A stretch of 64,000 nt of DNA from Escherichia coli DSM 30083 = JCM 1649 = ATCC 11775. Its GTDB lineage: Bacteria > Pseudomonadota > Gammaproteobacteria > Enterobacterales > Enterobacteriaceae. The notes beneath the pieces are model-generated. The model was not told where the DNA came from. It was given only the letters and a program-made list of their open reading frames with translations, and did not search any database. Made by a program: the position numbers and the translations under genes. The number at the start of each line of letters is the position of its first letter. Position 1 is the stretch's first letter. The stretch is from NCBI RefSeq assembly GCF_003697165.2, contig NZ_CP033091.2, positions 62,001 to 126,000 of the forward strand, given 5' to 3'. Positions 53,883 to 62,902 of the stretch are shown piece by piece.

Positions 53883-55160
53883 CTAGGTGCCGCTGCGCCA
53901 CTGAATCAGGGCGGGCGGCATACTGAGATCGAATAAATCACGTCCCATTACGCGATTAAGAATACGTGCAGATCTCCATGCCATCAGGCTGAGCTGGGGT
54001 TCGGCGATGCCATGGGTTTGCATACTGGCGTTGACCACGAAGATGTTGTTCTCTTTCGGGCCACTCCATTCCAGAGTGAAGTCATCACGCACTTTAAAGG
54101 TGTTCTTATCGTGCATGGTGATCAGGGGCATCAGTGAGGGAAGTATTTGTGGCAACGCAGAACGGTAACCTGTGGCGAAAATCACCACATCACTTTCCAG
54201 GCTCTCCCTGCCCTGATCCAGATGATGCTCCATCAGCAACTTCCAGCCAGGACCACTACTTTCCAGAGTTGTTACCGAGCGGCTGGGTAGCAGACGGATA
54301 TTTCTTGGTTTTCTCAGAACTTCAAAACGGTGGTACAACTCACGATAAATGGTCAGTAAAGAATCGGCAGTGATGCCATCCGATGTCATTTTCTGCTCAT
54401 CCAGTAACTGATGGCGAATATCTTCCTCCAGTCCGGAGAAGCCTGAAATATATTCAGGTGTAAAATACTCATCAGCAAAAGCAGCCTCATCCAGTGCGTT
54501 AAAATTATTACGCCGGGAGACCCAGTTTATTTCCGCCGCTTCTCCCCATTCCCCGCGTAATGCATTAAGGAACAGGTCTGCACCACTCTGTCCTCCACCA
54601 ACCACGGTTATCCGTTTTCCACTAAGGTCCGGCCGACGAAGATTCATTTCACTGGCATGGAAACAGGATTGTGTCATATGCTTCACACAGGGTGGTAAAT
54701 AAGGTTGTTTTCCTGTACCAAGGCAGATATTGCGGGCAAAATATTCTCCCTGGCTGGTTTGCACCAGAAACAATCGACGTTTTTTATCGAAATCAATGTT
54801 TTCAACGGTATGACTGAAATACAGGTTATTCATATCTTCAGCAGCCCAGCGGAGGTAGTCAGAAAACTCTTCACGGGATACTGTACGTAGTCTGCTTGTA
54901 AGGAAGCGATAGAACTTTTTGTGCTTCACCAGATAGTTAACAAAACTGTAGGGATTTGTAGGTGCAACAGCACTGACCAGATCTTTCAGAAAGACGGTCT
55001 GCATATGACAATCCGGTACCAGCATACCCGGATGCCAGGAAAAATGAGGATGTTCATCAAAGAAGAGACAGTCCAGTTCTTCGATCTGATGTGACAACGC
55101 AGCAATGCTGAGATTAAATGGCCCTGTCCCTACACCAATAAAATCGACACTTTTTTTCAT
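53883..55160 (-). CDS. iucD: IucD, L-lysine N6-monooxygenase
   Basis: IucD has 425 residues and catalyses the first step of aerobactin synthesis, FAD- and NADPH-dependent N6-hydroxylation of lysine. It has an N-terminal FAD motif GVGTGPFNLS, the NADPH motif VVGGGQSGAD near 195 and the C-terminal ATGYR motif. Its start overlaps the iucC stop by four bases. Confidence 0.98.
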   Translation of the reverse strand: MKKSVDFIGVGTGPFNLSIAALSHQIEELDCLFFDEHPHFSWHPGMLVPDCHMQTVFLKDLVSAVAPTNPYSFVNYLVKHKKFYRFLTSRLRTVSREEFSDYLRWAAEDMNNLYFSHTVENIDFDKKRRLFLVQTSQGEYFARNICLGTGKQPYLPPCVKHMTQSCFHASEMNLRRPDLSGKRITVVGGGQSGADLFLNALRGEWGEAAEINWVSRRNNFNALDEAAFADEYFTPEYISGFSGLEEDIRHQLLDEQKMTSDGITADSLLTIYRELYHRFEVLRKPRNIRLLPSRSVTTLESSGPGWKLLMEHHLDQGRESLESDVVIFATGYRSALPQILPSLMPLITMHDKNTFKVRDDFTLEWSGPKENNIFVVNASMQTHGIAEPQLSLMAWRSARILNRVMGRDLFDLSMPPALIQWRSGT

Positions 55161-56899
55161 GATTCATATTCCTGAGTTACCAGCCACAGCGGATTTTGCA
55201 GATCCTCAAGGTAATTCGGCAGCATGCGGCTGCCGCCATCCAGATCAGGCCAGGTCAGTTTTACCGGGTTCAGCACCACGCGAATGATTTGTGGCCTGAA
55301 AAGTGAGAAAAGCGCAAAACGCTCTGACATTTGTGGATGTTTTTTCATGTAATCACTCAACACTGCTGCCAGCAGTTGATAAAATCGCCTTTCAGGTACG
55401 CCAAGACGAACCATCAGTGGCGAAATAAAACGCAGTACTGTCACGAAGTGACCCGTCTGCAAATCATGGATTAAGTAGTCCGCACTCAGGCGGGATGTAA
55501 CATCACGAACCTCCTGAGGCAAAGAGTCCATTTCGGGGAACTCTTCTTTCACCAGTCGCATATCGCCCTGGAAGTCTTTCAGCAGAACACGCTGTGGAAC
55601 CCCCTCTTTCATGGCGAGAGTTATATTTTGTCCATGTGCAATAAGCGCGACACCGTAGCGGCAAAGCAGGTGATACAGAGGAACCACGACCACCCGGAAC
55701 AGTTGCGTAAGCCAGGTTTCAGCGTCCAGCCCGGAGCGGTCTATATATGCGCCTGCCAGCGGCTGATTGTTTTCGTCGCACTCCATCAGTGTTGCCATCA
55801 GAACCGGACTTTCATCCGGTTTCAGCCAGCGGCACGGATTCTCCCGCCAGATAACACCAAGCATTTCCTGGTAGCGATAGGGAGCCCGGGCAAGCGCGGC
55901 ATAGCCTTCATGGGAGACATAGCCTGCAGCCGGTTCACCAAGTATCACTGCGCCGCTTTGCACTAGGGTGGCGTCGGTCGCAAAAACCTGTTGTAGCCAG
56001 CGTGAAGCCAGTGGTCCGGCAGCGATGTATCTGCCAGGGATCCCCCGGTAGCATGAGGTGTTGTAGATGGTCAGCGGCAGCTTGATATCCAGCCCGCCCC
56101 GGCGACTGGCGTTGGTCAGGGTACGCAGCGACTGCTGGGCGAGCCACTGGTCGCCAAACTCGCCGAGAGACACCATCCTGCCTTCGGCAAAATCAGCGAT
56201 GAAGTCGGTAGCGATTTTTTGCTGCCACTGCCACGGATGTACCGGCAGCGGCAGCCAGTTATGATCCAGTCCGTTTTCCTGCCAGACCTGACTGAAGCGG
56301 GCAAACTCCTGCGGATCCATTGCGGCCGTCAACAACTGATGAATATCCATCTCGTTATCACAGCGCCAGATCATATGTTCACGTTTTACCGCCAGCCAGT
56401 GCAGTCTGAAGGTGTTGGCATACTCTGGCGCATATCGTTCCAGCGCCTCTTTACCCCAGCCACGGCGACCTTTATTAAAAACGAATTTAGGATGACCGCT
56501 CAGCAGGCATTGCAGGCGGTCGGCATTAAGATTAATCAGGTCACTGGCGCTCAGCCCGCGACGGGCTTTCAGTAGTTGCAGGTCGCCCAGCAGCGTGGCA
56601 TACAAATCCTGCATATGCTCAGCAACGGTTGCATCGCTCATTGACAGTACCTGCTTTAGCTGCATCAGCAGCGTCTGAGCCAGTACTGGCTCGTCCGCGC
56701 AGCGCAGAGTTTGAGCATCAATCCAGAGCCAGCCCCAGATACCACGTTCAGCGATGAAGCGCCATTGTGCTCCCGGCAGGTTAATGCAGTAGCGGTCATC
56801 GCCCTGAGATTCCGCGTGGAAAACCTGCTCATACTCCAGCTCAGACAACATTTTTGCCACCAGGCGGCGGTTGACCAAATCCCAGTCTTTGTGATTCAT
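55157..56899 (-). CDS. iucC: IucC, aerobactin synthetase (NIS family)
   Basis: IucC has 580 residues. This NRPS-independent siderophore synthetase joins the second N6-acetyl-N6-hydroxylysine to the citrate intermediate made by IucA. The IucA/IucC signature runs through the first two thirds (HPWQWQ, then TSSCYRGIP-like and the FhuF-like C-terminal domain). It overlaps iucB by one base and iucD by four. Confidence 0.98.
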   Translation of the reverse strand: MNHKDWDLVNRRLVAKMLSELEYEQVFHAESQGDDRYCINLPGAQWRFIAERGIWGWLWIDAQTLRCADEPVLAQTLLMQLKQVLSMSDATVAEHMQDLYATLLGDLQLLKARRGLSASDLINLNADRLQCLLSGHPKFVFNKGRRGWGKEALERYAPEYANTFRLHWLAVKREHMIWRCDNEMDIHQLLTAAMDPQEFARFSQVWQENGLDHNWLPLPVHPWQWQQKIATDFIADFAEGRMVSLGEFGDQWLAQQSLRTLTNASRRGGLDIKLPLTIYNTSCYRGIPGRYIAAGPLASRWLQQVFATDATLVQSGAVILGEPAAGYVSHEGYAALARAPYRYQEMLGVIWRENPCRWLKPDESPVLMATLMECDENNQPLAGAYIDRSGLDAETWLTQLFRVVVVPLYHLLCRYGVALIAHGQNITLAMKEGVPQRVLLKDFQGDMRLVKEEFPEMDSLPQEVRDVTSRLSADYLIHDLQTGHFVTVLRFISPLMVRLGVPERRFYQLLAAVLSDYMKKHPQMSERFALFSLFRPQIIRVVLNPVKLTWPDLDGGSRMLPNYLEDLQNPLWLVTQEYES

Positions 56900-57846
56900 T
56901 ACAGACCGACCTCCGTGAAGAAGTGATGACGATCCGCCATCACCATGCGCGAGCGTTTATGTGGGAAGTCGAACTCTTTAATTGTCCGGTATCCCGCAGG
57001 CTCAAGATGGCGGAACAGGCGCTGGTTATCGATGCGTGGCTCCAGTACTGTGCGCTGCGTACGTGGCTCATTCAGCAGCAGGTAATGTGTCACCCCGCGC
57101 AGCCAGCTTTGCACATAGTGGGCTCCGCGCCATTGCTGTTCACCAACCAGCAGATGCAGGCCACGGTCAAAGGGCTGCCACGAATAGTGGCGACCAATGC
57201 GGTCTTCCGCCGCCCAGTAGATTTCGAAATAACTGAACGGCCGATCGTCGAAACAACCAATCAGCGGGAATGCATGTTTACTGGTGAGCTGGCGTTCCAG
57301 ATAGGCGATCTGTACCTCCAGTGAGCCACTTTGCTCCCAGAAATACTCAACGCGCGGATCGTTCATCCAGCGAGTGAAACGTTCTGCATCAGAAACGGGA
57401 TCGGCAATGCGGAAACTCAGCATCCTGCGAATGCGTGGATCGTAACGACGATAAACTTCACCCTGCGGACGGGGGGGGCGCTGCGGGAAATAAATCTCAC
57501 GCTCTGCATCAAAAACCATTTCACCGGAGGCCCGGTTTGCCGGAGAACTCAGCCATAACGGTAACTGCCAGAAAGCGGAACGATGGATAATGTCGCTTTG
57601 TACCTGTCCGAAAAGCGTCAGCGCCTGTGGCTCCTCACACCATTCGGACCAGGGAAGAACCACTGCTGAAAGTTGTGGTGCGGCGATAAATATCTGATCC
57701 AGCGCGTCGCACAGCCACCCTGTTGGCAGCTCCCCGGGCCAGTGCAACACCGCGCTATTGTCCAGCCCCCAGCCAAGATTCAGAGGCTTGTCGAGTTTTT
57801 CACAGCGCAGTCCATATCCGCTGTGAACAATGTTTGCCCCAGACAT
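56899..57846 (-). CDS. iucB: IucB, N6-hydroxylysine acetyltransferase
   Basis: IucB has 315 residues. It transfers acetyl from acetyl-CoA to hydroxylysine. The C-terminal half is a GNAT-like AlcB domain (DPRVEYFWEQSGS, YFEIYWAAEDRIGRHY, GVTHYLLLNEPRT). It begins directly after iucA and touches iucC. Confidence 0.98.
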   Translation of the reverse strand: MSGANIVHSGYGLRCEKLDKPLNLGWGLDNSAVLHWPGELPTGWLCDALDQIFIAAPQLSAVVLPWSEWCEEPQALTLFGQVQSDIIHRSAFWQLPLWLSSPANRASGEMVFDAEREIYFPQRPPRPQGEVYRRYDPRIRRMLSFRIADPVSDAERFTRWMNDPRVEYFWEQSGSLEVQIAYLERQLTSKHAFPLIGCFDDRPFSYFEIYWAAEDRIGRHYSWQPFDRGLHLLVGEQQWRGAHYVQSWLRGVTHYLLLNEPRTQRTVLEPRIDNQRLFRHLEPAGYRTIKEFDFPHKRSRMVMADRHHFFTEVGL

Positions 57847-59571
57847 TCAGACCTCCTGAGCCTGCAGCGGGTTAGCGAAATCAAAATAGATCACCGAAGG
57901 GTCAACGATGGTGTTCTCGTTATGATCGTTCAGATAACAGAAAAAGTTACCTTTTACGTTCCAGTACGGACTTTCCAGAACATAGTTGAGACAGGTTTTA
58001 TGAGTCACCTGGTCACGCACTTCAGCCAGCAATGTTCGTACACGAGCCATCAGATTCGCTTCGCTGTCCAGCCCGGCAGCACCCAGCGCAGCAGTTACGG
58101 CAAAAGTGGAGTTAACCAGCAGGTAATAAGGGAAATAGCGCAGCAACTGCTCACGGGTGAAAATATTTTCCGCCTGCGCCTCGTCAATGGTATCGAGCCA
58201 CTCTGTCGCGTGAGGCATAAACGCGCTGCCCTGGCAGTCACGGTAAATAAATCCGACCGGCAGATCCCCAAGCATCTGCACAAGAATATTTTGCTGATGC
58301 GCCAGCAGCACCAGGCCGTAATCCGCTTCAGCCGTAAACAGAGGCTTCAGCACCTGCTGACAGTAAGCATCGACCCATGCGTGGGCGGCCTGTTGCACAG
58401 TGATACCGAGGCGATCGCTCAGGCGTTTTACCGCCGAAACCAGCAGCGAATCACCGCCATCCGGTGCGGCCTGAGTCAGGGAAACCAGAACGTTGGTCTG
58501 GCTTTGCGGCTGCTCCAGCAGCAGGTTTTCACGCAGGGAAAACAAACTTTCCTGCATGATGTTGCCGTTAAGATCGCGCAGCCCGGCCCAGCCGTCCTCC
58601 TGCATTACCCGGAAAGTAGGGAAGCGGGCCTGTAGCATCTGCCAGCCGTCGGTTTGCGCCAGACGTGCCAGGCGCATTCCTCGCTCCACCTCTTTCACAG
58701 ACAGAGTACGGACGGAGTTGGTCAGCCGAACGCTCAGGGAGAACTTGATCATATCGCGGCTGGTAGCACAGTAGAGGGAGCGGGAAGAGGTGGTCGGCAG
58801 CCACGACGTGCCGGCCTCGCCTAAGTCTCTGATAAGTCCTTTAGCAAAAAGTGCCTGGCACCACACTTGCTGCAAAAGATATTCTCCCTGCCACGGGTGC
58901 AGCGGGAACAGCCATTGATTGTCACTTAATTCGTTGAGTAACTGGGGCGCATTTTCTGCGGCAAATCGCGTCAACCGCTGTTGAAGGTTAAGATGCAGAC
59001 TTTCACCAGCGATTTGCGTTTTATCCACCGAAAACCACCGCAGCGGGAAGTGAGGTGCCATGTCAGGCAGGTATCGTTCAGCTTCCTGGCGGTTAAACGG
59101 TTCATGAGACTTAGGTGCAGGGTGGAAAGCGTGTCCTGTCAGCAGTGCCTGCTCAGCCTCGCCAAAATTCAACGCTTTTTCACGCAGGATGGCCCAGTCA
59201 TGGCGGGCATCAATTGTCTGTTGCGTATGGGCGTAGCTTTCCAGCACGCGTTGGTGGAAAGTTTCGCAGAGGGGAACTGGCAGAAAAAGTTGATGCCGGA
59301 GCTTATCAATAATAAGCCGGGAGAGAGTGGTAAAGTCGACAGGATAACTGCCTGATGCCGTGACCAGATGAGCAGGAAATGCAAAGCGGTGATGCTGGGT
59401 TGGGGAGAAATAAGCCACTCTGAAATGGAGCGACTTCTGTTCGTCCAGCGGGATAATCAATTCGTCTGGCGGGTATTCCGCCAGTTGCCAGTCTTTGGTT
59501 TCACGAATCAAGGCATTCAGGAAGCACTGCGCAGCCACATCTGTGGCGGATTTTTCAGAGGGCAGGATCAT
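57847..59571 (-). CDS. iucA: IucA, N2-citryl-lysine-type synthetase (NIS family)
   Basis: IucA has 574 residues from MILPSEKSATDVAAQ at 59571; the frame extends 21 codons upstream into the promoter, but that part is hydrophobic promoter DNA, not protein. It condenses citrate with the first acetyl-hydroxylysine. It has motifs HPWQGEY, TSSRSLYCATS and a C-terminal FhuF-like domain. First gene of the operon, under the Fur boxes just upstream. Confidence 0.97.
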   Translation of the reverse strand: MILPSEKSATDVAAQCFLNALIRETKDWQLAEYPPDELIIPLDEQKSLHFRVAYFSPTQHHRFAFPAHLVTASGSYPVDFTTLSRLIIDKLRHQLFLPVPLCETFHQRVLESYAHTQQTIDARHDWAILREKALNFGEAEQALLTGHAFHPAPKSHEPFNRQEAERYLPDMAPHFPLRWFSVDKTQIAGESLHLNLQQRLTRFAAENAPQLLNELSDNQWLFPLHPWQGEYLLQQVWCQALFAKGLIRDLGEAGTSWLPTTSSRSLYCATSRDMIKFSLSVRLTNSVRTLSVKEVERGMRLARLAQTDGWQMLQARFPTFRVMQEDGWAGLRDLNGNIMQESLFSLRENLLLEQPQSQTNVLVSLTQAAPDGGDSLLVSAVKRLSDRLGITVQQAAHAWVDAYCQQVLKPLFTAEADYGLVLLAHQQNILVQMLGDLPVGFIYRDCQGSAFMPHATEWLDTIDEAQAENIFTREQLLRYFPYYLLVNSTFAVTAALGAAGLDSEANLMARVRTLLAEVRDQVTHKTCLNYVLESPYWNVKGNFFCYLNDHNENTIVDPSVIYFDFANPLQAQEV

Positions 59572-59604
59572 AATCAAACAGCTCCTACACAGTAAAATAA
59601 TAAC

Positions 59605-59655
59605 AATTATGTCAATAATGATTCTCATTATCAATGAGAAATGTTATTGTCAGAA
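59605..59655 (-). promoter_or_regulatory. Fur-controlled aerobactin promoter
   Basis: AATAATGATTCTCATTATC and the overlapping ATCAATGAGAAATGTTATT resemble two joined Fur boxes (GATAATGATTATCATTATC). They lie 35-85 bp upstream of the iucA start, between iucA and the divergent shiF. Iron-bound Fur should repress both directions. Confidence 0.9.
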
Positions 59656-59706
59656 AAATTAATTTTACAAATAAACACAATTAATACATGGTGTTGAAAC
59701 ATTACA

Positions 59707-60900
59707 ATGTCATCTAAGATCGAAGATACGCCCCAAAAAACCCTGTCCTGCTGGCCACTGGCGTTCAGTGCCGGTCTTCTCGGTATCGGACAGAACGGTC
59801 TGCTGGTTGTACTCCCTGTTCTGGTCATACAGACAAATCTGAGTCTGTCTGTATGGGCTGCCCTGCTGATGCTGGGCTCAATGCTGTTTCTGCCATCTTC
59901 CCCATGGTGGGGAAAGCAAATTTCCCTTACTGGCAGTAAGACTGTGGTGCTGTGGGCTCTGGGAGGATATGGCGTAAGCTTTACCCTGCTTGGGCTGGGA
60001 AGCGTGCTGATGGCTACCGGTGCCGTAACAACAGCGGTGGGGTTGGGAATATTAATCATCGCCCGGATCGTCTACGGTCTGACCGTGTCAGCAATGGTGC
60101 CAGCCTGTCAGGTCTGGGCATTGCAGAGAGCGGGAGAAGGGAATCGCATGGCCGCTCTGGCAACCATCAGCTCCGGCCTGAGCTGCGGCAGGCTATTCGG
60201 GCCGCTGTGCGCGGCGGCAATGTTGGTCATTCACCCTCTGGCGCCAGTGTGGATGCTGATGGCAGCTCCGGTGTGGGCTGTGGTGATGCTTCTGCGGTTG
60301 CCCGGCACACCACCACAGCCCACACCGGAGCGCAAGAGCGTCAGCCTGAAGCGGGATTGCCTGCCTTATCTGCTTTGCGCAATGTTACTGGCTGCGGCAA
60401 TGAGCATGATGCAGCTTGGACTTTCGCCAGCCCTTACTCGCCAGTTCGATACTGATACCACCACTATTAGCCAACAGGTGGCGTGGTTGTTGGGGCTGTC
60501 CGCAATAGCTGCGCTTATCGCGCAGTTCGTGGTACTCCGTCCACAGCGCCTGACTCCAGTGGCTCTGCTCCTGAGTGCCGGGGTGTTGATGAGTAGTGGT
60601 CTGGCTATCATGCTCACTGAACAGCTATGGTTGTTTTACCTGGGCTGTGCAGTGCTGTCATTTGGGGCCGCTCTGGCAACACCCGCTTATCAACTTTTAC
60701 TGAATGATAAGCTGGCCGACGGCGCAGGCGCGGGCTGGCTTGCGGCCAGTCACACACTTGGCTATGGGCTGTGCGCATTGTTGGTGCCACTGGCGTCGAA
60801 AACAGGTGTCTCAATCGCGCTGATTGTGACGGCATTATTTGCCGCTGTATTATTTACCATAGTGTCTGCATGTATTTGGCATTACCGTACAATCAAGTAA
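59707..60900 (+). CDS. shiF: ShiF, MFS transporter of the aerobactin locus
   Basis: ShiF has 397 residues with about twelve membrane segments of the major facilitator superfamily. It lies divergent to iucA as in ColV plasmids and Shigella islands. It is thought to help aerobactin export or handling; direct evidence is limited. The start has no strong ribosome site. The 190 bp after the stop hold no gene. Confidence 0.93.
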   Translation: MSSKIEDTPQKTLSCWPLAFSAGLLGIGQNGLLVVLPVLVIQTNLSLSVWAALLMLGSMLFLPSSPWWGKQISLTGSKTVVLWALGGYGVSFTLLGLGSVLMATGAVTTAVGLGILIIARIVYGLTVSAMVPACQVWALQRAGEGNRMAALATISSGLSCGRLFGPLCAAAMLVIHPLAPVWMLMAAPVWAVVMLLRLPGTPPQPTPERKSVSLKRDCLPYLLCAMLLAAAMSMMQLGLSPALTRQFDTDTTTISQQVAWLLGLSAIAALIAQFVVLRPQRLTPVALLLSAGVLMSSGLAIMLTEQLWLFYLGCAVLSFGAALATPAYQLLLNDKLADGAGAGWLAASHTLGYGLCALLVPLASKTGVSIALIVTALFAAVLFTIVSACIWHYRTIK

Positions 60901-61082
60901 GGCTATGATGTTGTACTCACAGCCGGCATAACGTCCTGTGCAATTTCGCTGTCGAAACCGCCTGTGCTGACCGCCCAGTGCACTCACCTGAAGCACATCG
61001 CAGCATGCCACCAGGATGCCAGATCGTCTTCTGAAATGGGTGGATACATTGGCAACGTTAACCGCAACAATTTTTCAGAGAG

Positions 61083-61088
61083 AATTTT
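61083..61088. repeat. Left copy of the 6-bp target duplication AATTTT
   Basis: AATTTT lies immediately outside the left terminal repeat and recurs outside the right one at 62715-62720. Confidence 0.7.
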
Positions 61089-61125
61089 GGGGGGTGAGGG
61101 CCAGTGATGTAAAAAATACGCCAAG
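61089..61125. repeat. Left terminal inverted repeat of the Tn3-type element
   Basis: It begins GGGGGGTGAGGGCCAGTGAT and ends ACGCCAAG. It differs from the right repeat by a T/C at position 7, one lost base near position 29, and ACGCCAAG in place of ACGCTAAG. Confidence 0.8.
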
Positions 61126-61160
61126 AGGTTAATTCATTGTTTATACTGATATGTCAGGTA

Positions 61161-61214
61161 ATGCGTTTGCAGTCATTACAGTCGTCATGGAGACTGTAAT
61201 GACTGCAAACGCAT
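61161..61214. repeat. Perfect 23-bp inverted repeat downstream of crcB
   Basis: Arms 61161-61183 and 61192-61214 are perfect complements with an 8-base loop. It lies about 65 bp past the crcB stop and could act as a terminator or as a site used by the element; it has no T-run. Confidence 0.75.
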
Positions 61215-61279
61215 ACCATGGAGCGAAATTCTATCCTAAGCGTCACATTAGTTGATAAACCTGTAACGTTAATGAATTC

Positions 61280-61660
61280 TCATGCGAAAAGTATGGTTAT
61301 GATAAAAAAGCCTAAAGCTGTCATGATGAGGGAGCCAATGACGTGAACAAGTACAGACGTCAAAGCCCATATATAATTTCCCGCCTGGAGTAATGCGAAT
61401 ACTTCAACAGAAAATGTAGAGAAAGTACTCAGACCTCCACAAAGTCCCGTTGTTATCATTAATTTCCAAAAAGGATCAAGGTGTGGTTGTCGTAAAAAGT
61501 ACGCCAACGCAGTACCAATAATTAACCCGGCAAGGAGGTTCACCACCAGTGTACCTGGAGGTAGATTTGGAAAAAGACTGTTAAAGCGTGTGGACAGTAA
61601 CCAGCGCAGAGTACATCCAACAGAACCGCCGATAATGACGGCAAAAAGTGATTTAATCAT
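61280..61660 (-). CDS. crcB: CrcB/Fluc fluoride channel
   Basis: The 126-residue protein has four membrane segments. The Fluc signature TGLCGGLSTFSTFSVE and the N-terminal GGSVGCTLRWLLSTRFN are present. CrcB exports fluoride as a dual-topology dimer. I see no fluoride riboswitch in the ~70 bp upstream. Downstream of the small membrane ORF and the enolase fragment, in the order eno-orf-crcB. Confidence 0.95.
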   Translation of the reverse strand: MIKSLFAVIIGGSVGCTLRWLLSTRFNSLFPNLPPGTLVVNLLAGLIIGTALAYFLRQPHLDPFWKLMITTGLCGGLSTFSTFSVEVFALLQAGNYIWALTSVLVHVIGSLIMTALGFFIITILFA

Positions 61661-61731
61661 GTACCCCTCATAAAATAATTTTTTATCGTAACAATATCAG
61701 AATATGTTCTCATTTGACTGATATTGTTAAT

Positions 61732-61950
61732 TTATATCCTTTGACTACATGCAAGATAAGGGAAGGTTCTATTTATTGACATTAATACCCTCGACAATTG
61801 CTGAGCAGAAGCCCCCACGACAAGTGACAGAATGACAACATCTACAGTGGGGAGCGTTTTATCGATGAACAAGCAACCAAGAAGTAACACGGCATAGGTG
61901 ACGACAATGCCAGTAAGCATAGAAATAACAAAAACGTGAGCTTTCATCAT
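61732..61950 (-). CDS. Small two-TM protein between eno' and crcB
   Basis: I start at the ATG at 61950, which has GGAGG just upstream (72 residues); an open frame upstream overlaps the enolase end. Two membrane segments (about 5-28 and 34-52). Function unknown; its place in an eno-crcB unit suggests a link to fluoride tolerance, which is inference. Confidence 0.7.
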   Translation of the reverse strand: MMKAHVFVISMLTGIVVTYAVLLLGCLFIDKTLPTVDVVILSLVVGASAQQLSRVLMSINRTFPYLACSQRI

Positions 61951-62000
61951 TCCTCCAGAATAACCCCGACGTGTAAGCCTGGGGGATTGGCACAATAATG

Positions 62001-62435
62001 TCATTTAAAGGCAGACTTTCCGGCAAATTGCGCCGATGAACCCAGTTCATCCTCAATTCTCATAAGCTGGTTATATTTTTCAATACGCTCACCCCGGCAT
62101 GGAGCTCCCGTTTTGAGATGACCTGCGCGCATTGCAACTGTCATATCGGCGATAAAGCTGTCCACTGTCTCACCACTGCGGTGTGAGATAAAGGTGCCCC
62201 AGTTGTTGTCATGGCAAAGTTGTACCGCATCAAAGGTTTCACTCAGGGAACCAATCTGGTTGAGTTTAATCAATGCTGAATTGGCAAGGTTTTCGTCAAT
62301 GCCGCGCTGAATATACTTTACGTTGGTCACAAACAGATCGTCGCCAACCAATTCTATCTGCTCTCCCAATGCACCATGCAGGATTTTCCATCCAGCCCAG
62401 TCATCTTCAGCTACCGTTAAGGGCAGGAAGATCAA
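62001..62435 (-). pseudogene. eno: Enolase, C-terminal third only
   Basis: The frame reads the enolase barrel end: DDWAGWKIL, LVGDDLFVTN, LIKLNQIGSLSET, FISHRSGET, KYNQLMRIEDELG. It corresponds to roughly residues 290-432 of a full enolase. The N-terminal two thirds are missing, replaced at about 62430 by the transposase remnant. A fragment without the N-terminal domain cannot be active. The full gene was probably a fluoride-tolerance enolase of the eno-crcB unit. Confidence 0.9.
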
Positions 62436-62438
62436 CTA

Positions 62439-62669
62439 GGTGCTCTGGGGCTGGTGACCAATGCGGTTGTGCTGTGAAACACACTTTACATGCAGGAGGC
62501 GTTGTCACATCTTCGCAAATCGGGAGAAACTCCTGAGGAGTAGCATCCGGCAAGATTATCGCTGCTGATACATAGCCATATAAATATGCTGGGGCATTAT
62601 ACGTCTTCGTTACCGGAAGATATTCTTAAGGGTGAGTTAAGATCATTAAACTTCAATACAAACAATTAA
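62439..62669 (+). pseudogene. tnpA: Tn3-family transposase, C-terminal remnant
   Basis: The plus-strand frame reads ALGLVTNAVVL, stop, NTLYMQEALSHLRKSGETPEE, stop, ...RLSLLIHSHINMLGHYTSSLPEDIL and KGELRSLN, ending at TAA 62667. This is the conserved C terminus of Tn3-family TnpA (WNT..., HI(N)..GHY.F.LP). The stops at 62475 and 62541 replace a Trp and another residue. It ends eight bases before the right terminal repeat, the normal Tn3 layout. No start or upstream part remains. Confidence 0.85.
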
Positions 62670-62676
62670 TTAAACT

Positions 62677-62714
62677 CTTAGCGTGGTTTTTTACATCACT
62701 GGCCCTCGCCCCCC
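62677..62714. repeat. Right terminal inverted repeat of the Tn3-type element (38 bp)
   Basis: In minus sense it starts GGGGGGCGAGGGCCAGTGAT and ends CCACGCTAAG, the classic 38-bp Tn3-family length with GGGG and TAAG ends. AATTTT follows outside it at 62715. The ~180 bp from here to sitD hold no gene. Confidence 0.85.
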
Positions 62715-62902
62715 AATTTTCTCTATGTTTTGCCACTACTTCCCTCATTTTACTGCGCTGTTTGCTACCCCTGAGAATCGACATTACTTGCTATCCAGTC
62801 CGCAGCAACTCTCTGGCAACAAAACTTATCAGAATCATAAGTCTGTGCATTATTCGTTCAAGCGCATCGCCAATAAGCGGATGTTGCTGGCCGAGTGTTC
62901 TG

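Larger units (their letters stand above)
61089..62714. mobile_element. Decayed Tn3-family element carrying crcB and a truncated enolase
   Basis: It is bounded by GGGG-started, CAAG/TAAG-ended inverted repeats (61089-61125, 37 bp, and 62677-62714, 38 bp), which agree at all but a few positions. A 6-bp direct repeat flanks it. It contains crcB, a small membrane ORF, the 3' third of an enolase gene, and in the opposite direction the 3' remnant of a Tn3-family transposase. No intact transposase or resolvase remains, so it could move only with help in trans. Confidence 0.8.

Noticed and set aside
61661..61735. Fluoride riboswitch upstream of crcB
   Set aside because: The stretch is A/T-rich and I cannot find the conserved pseudoknot-forming bases of the crcB motif; the unit's own promoter was probably upstream of the lost enolase 5' part.
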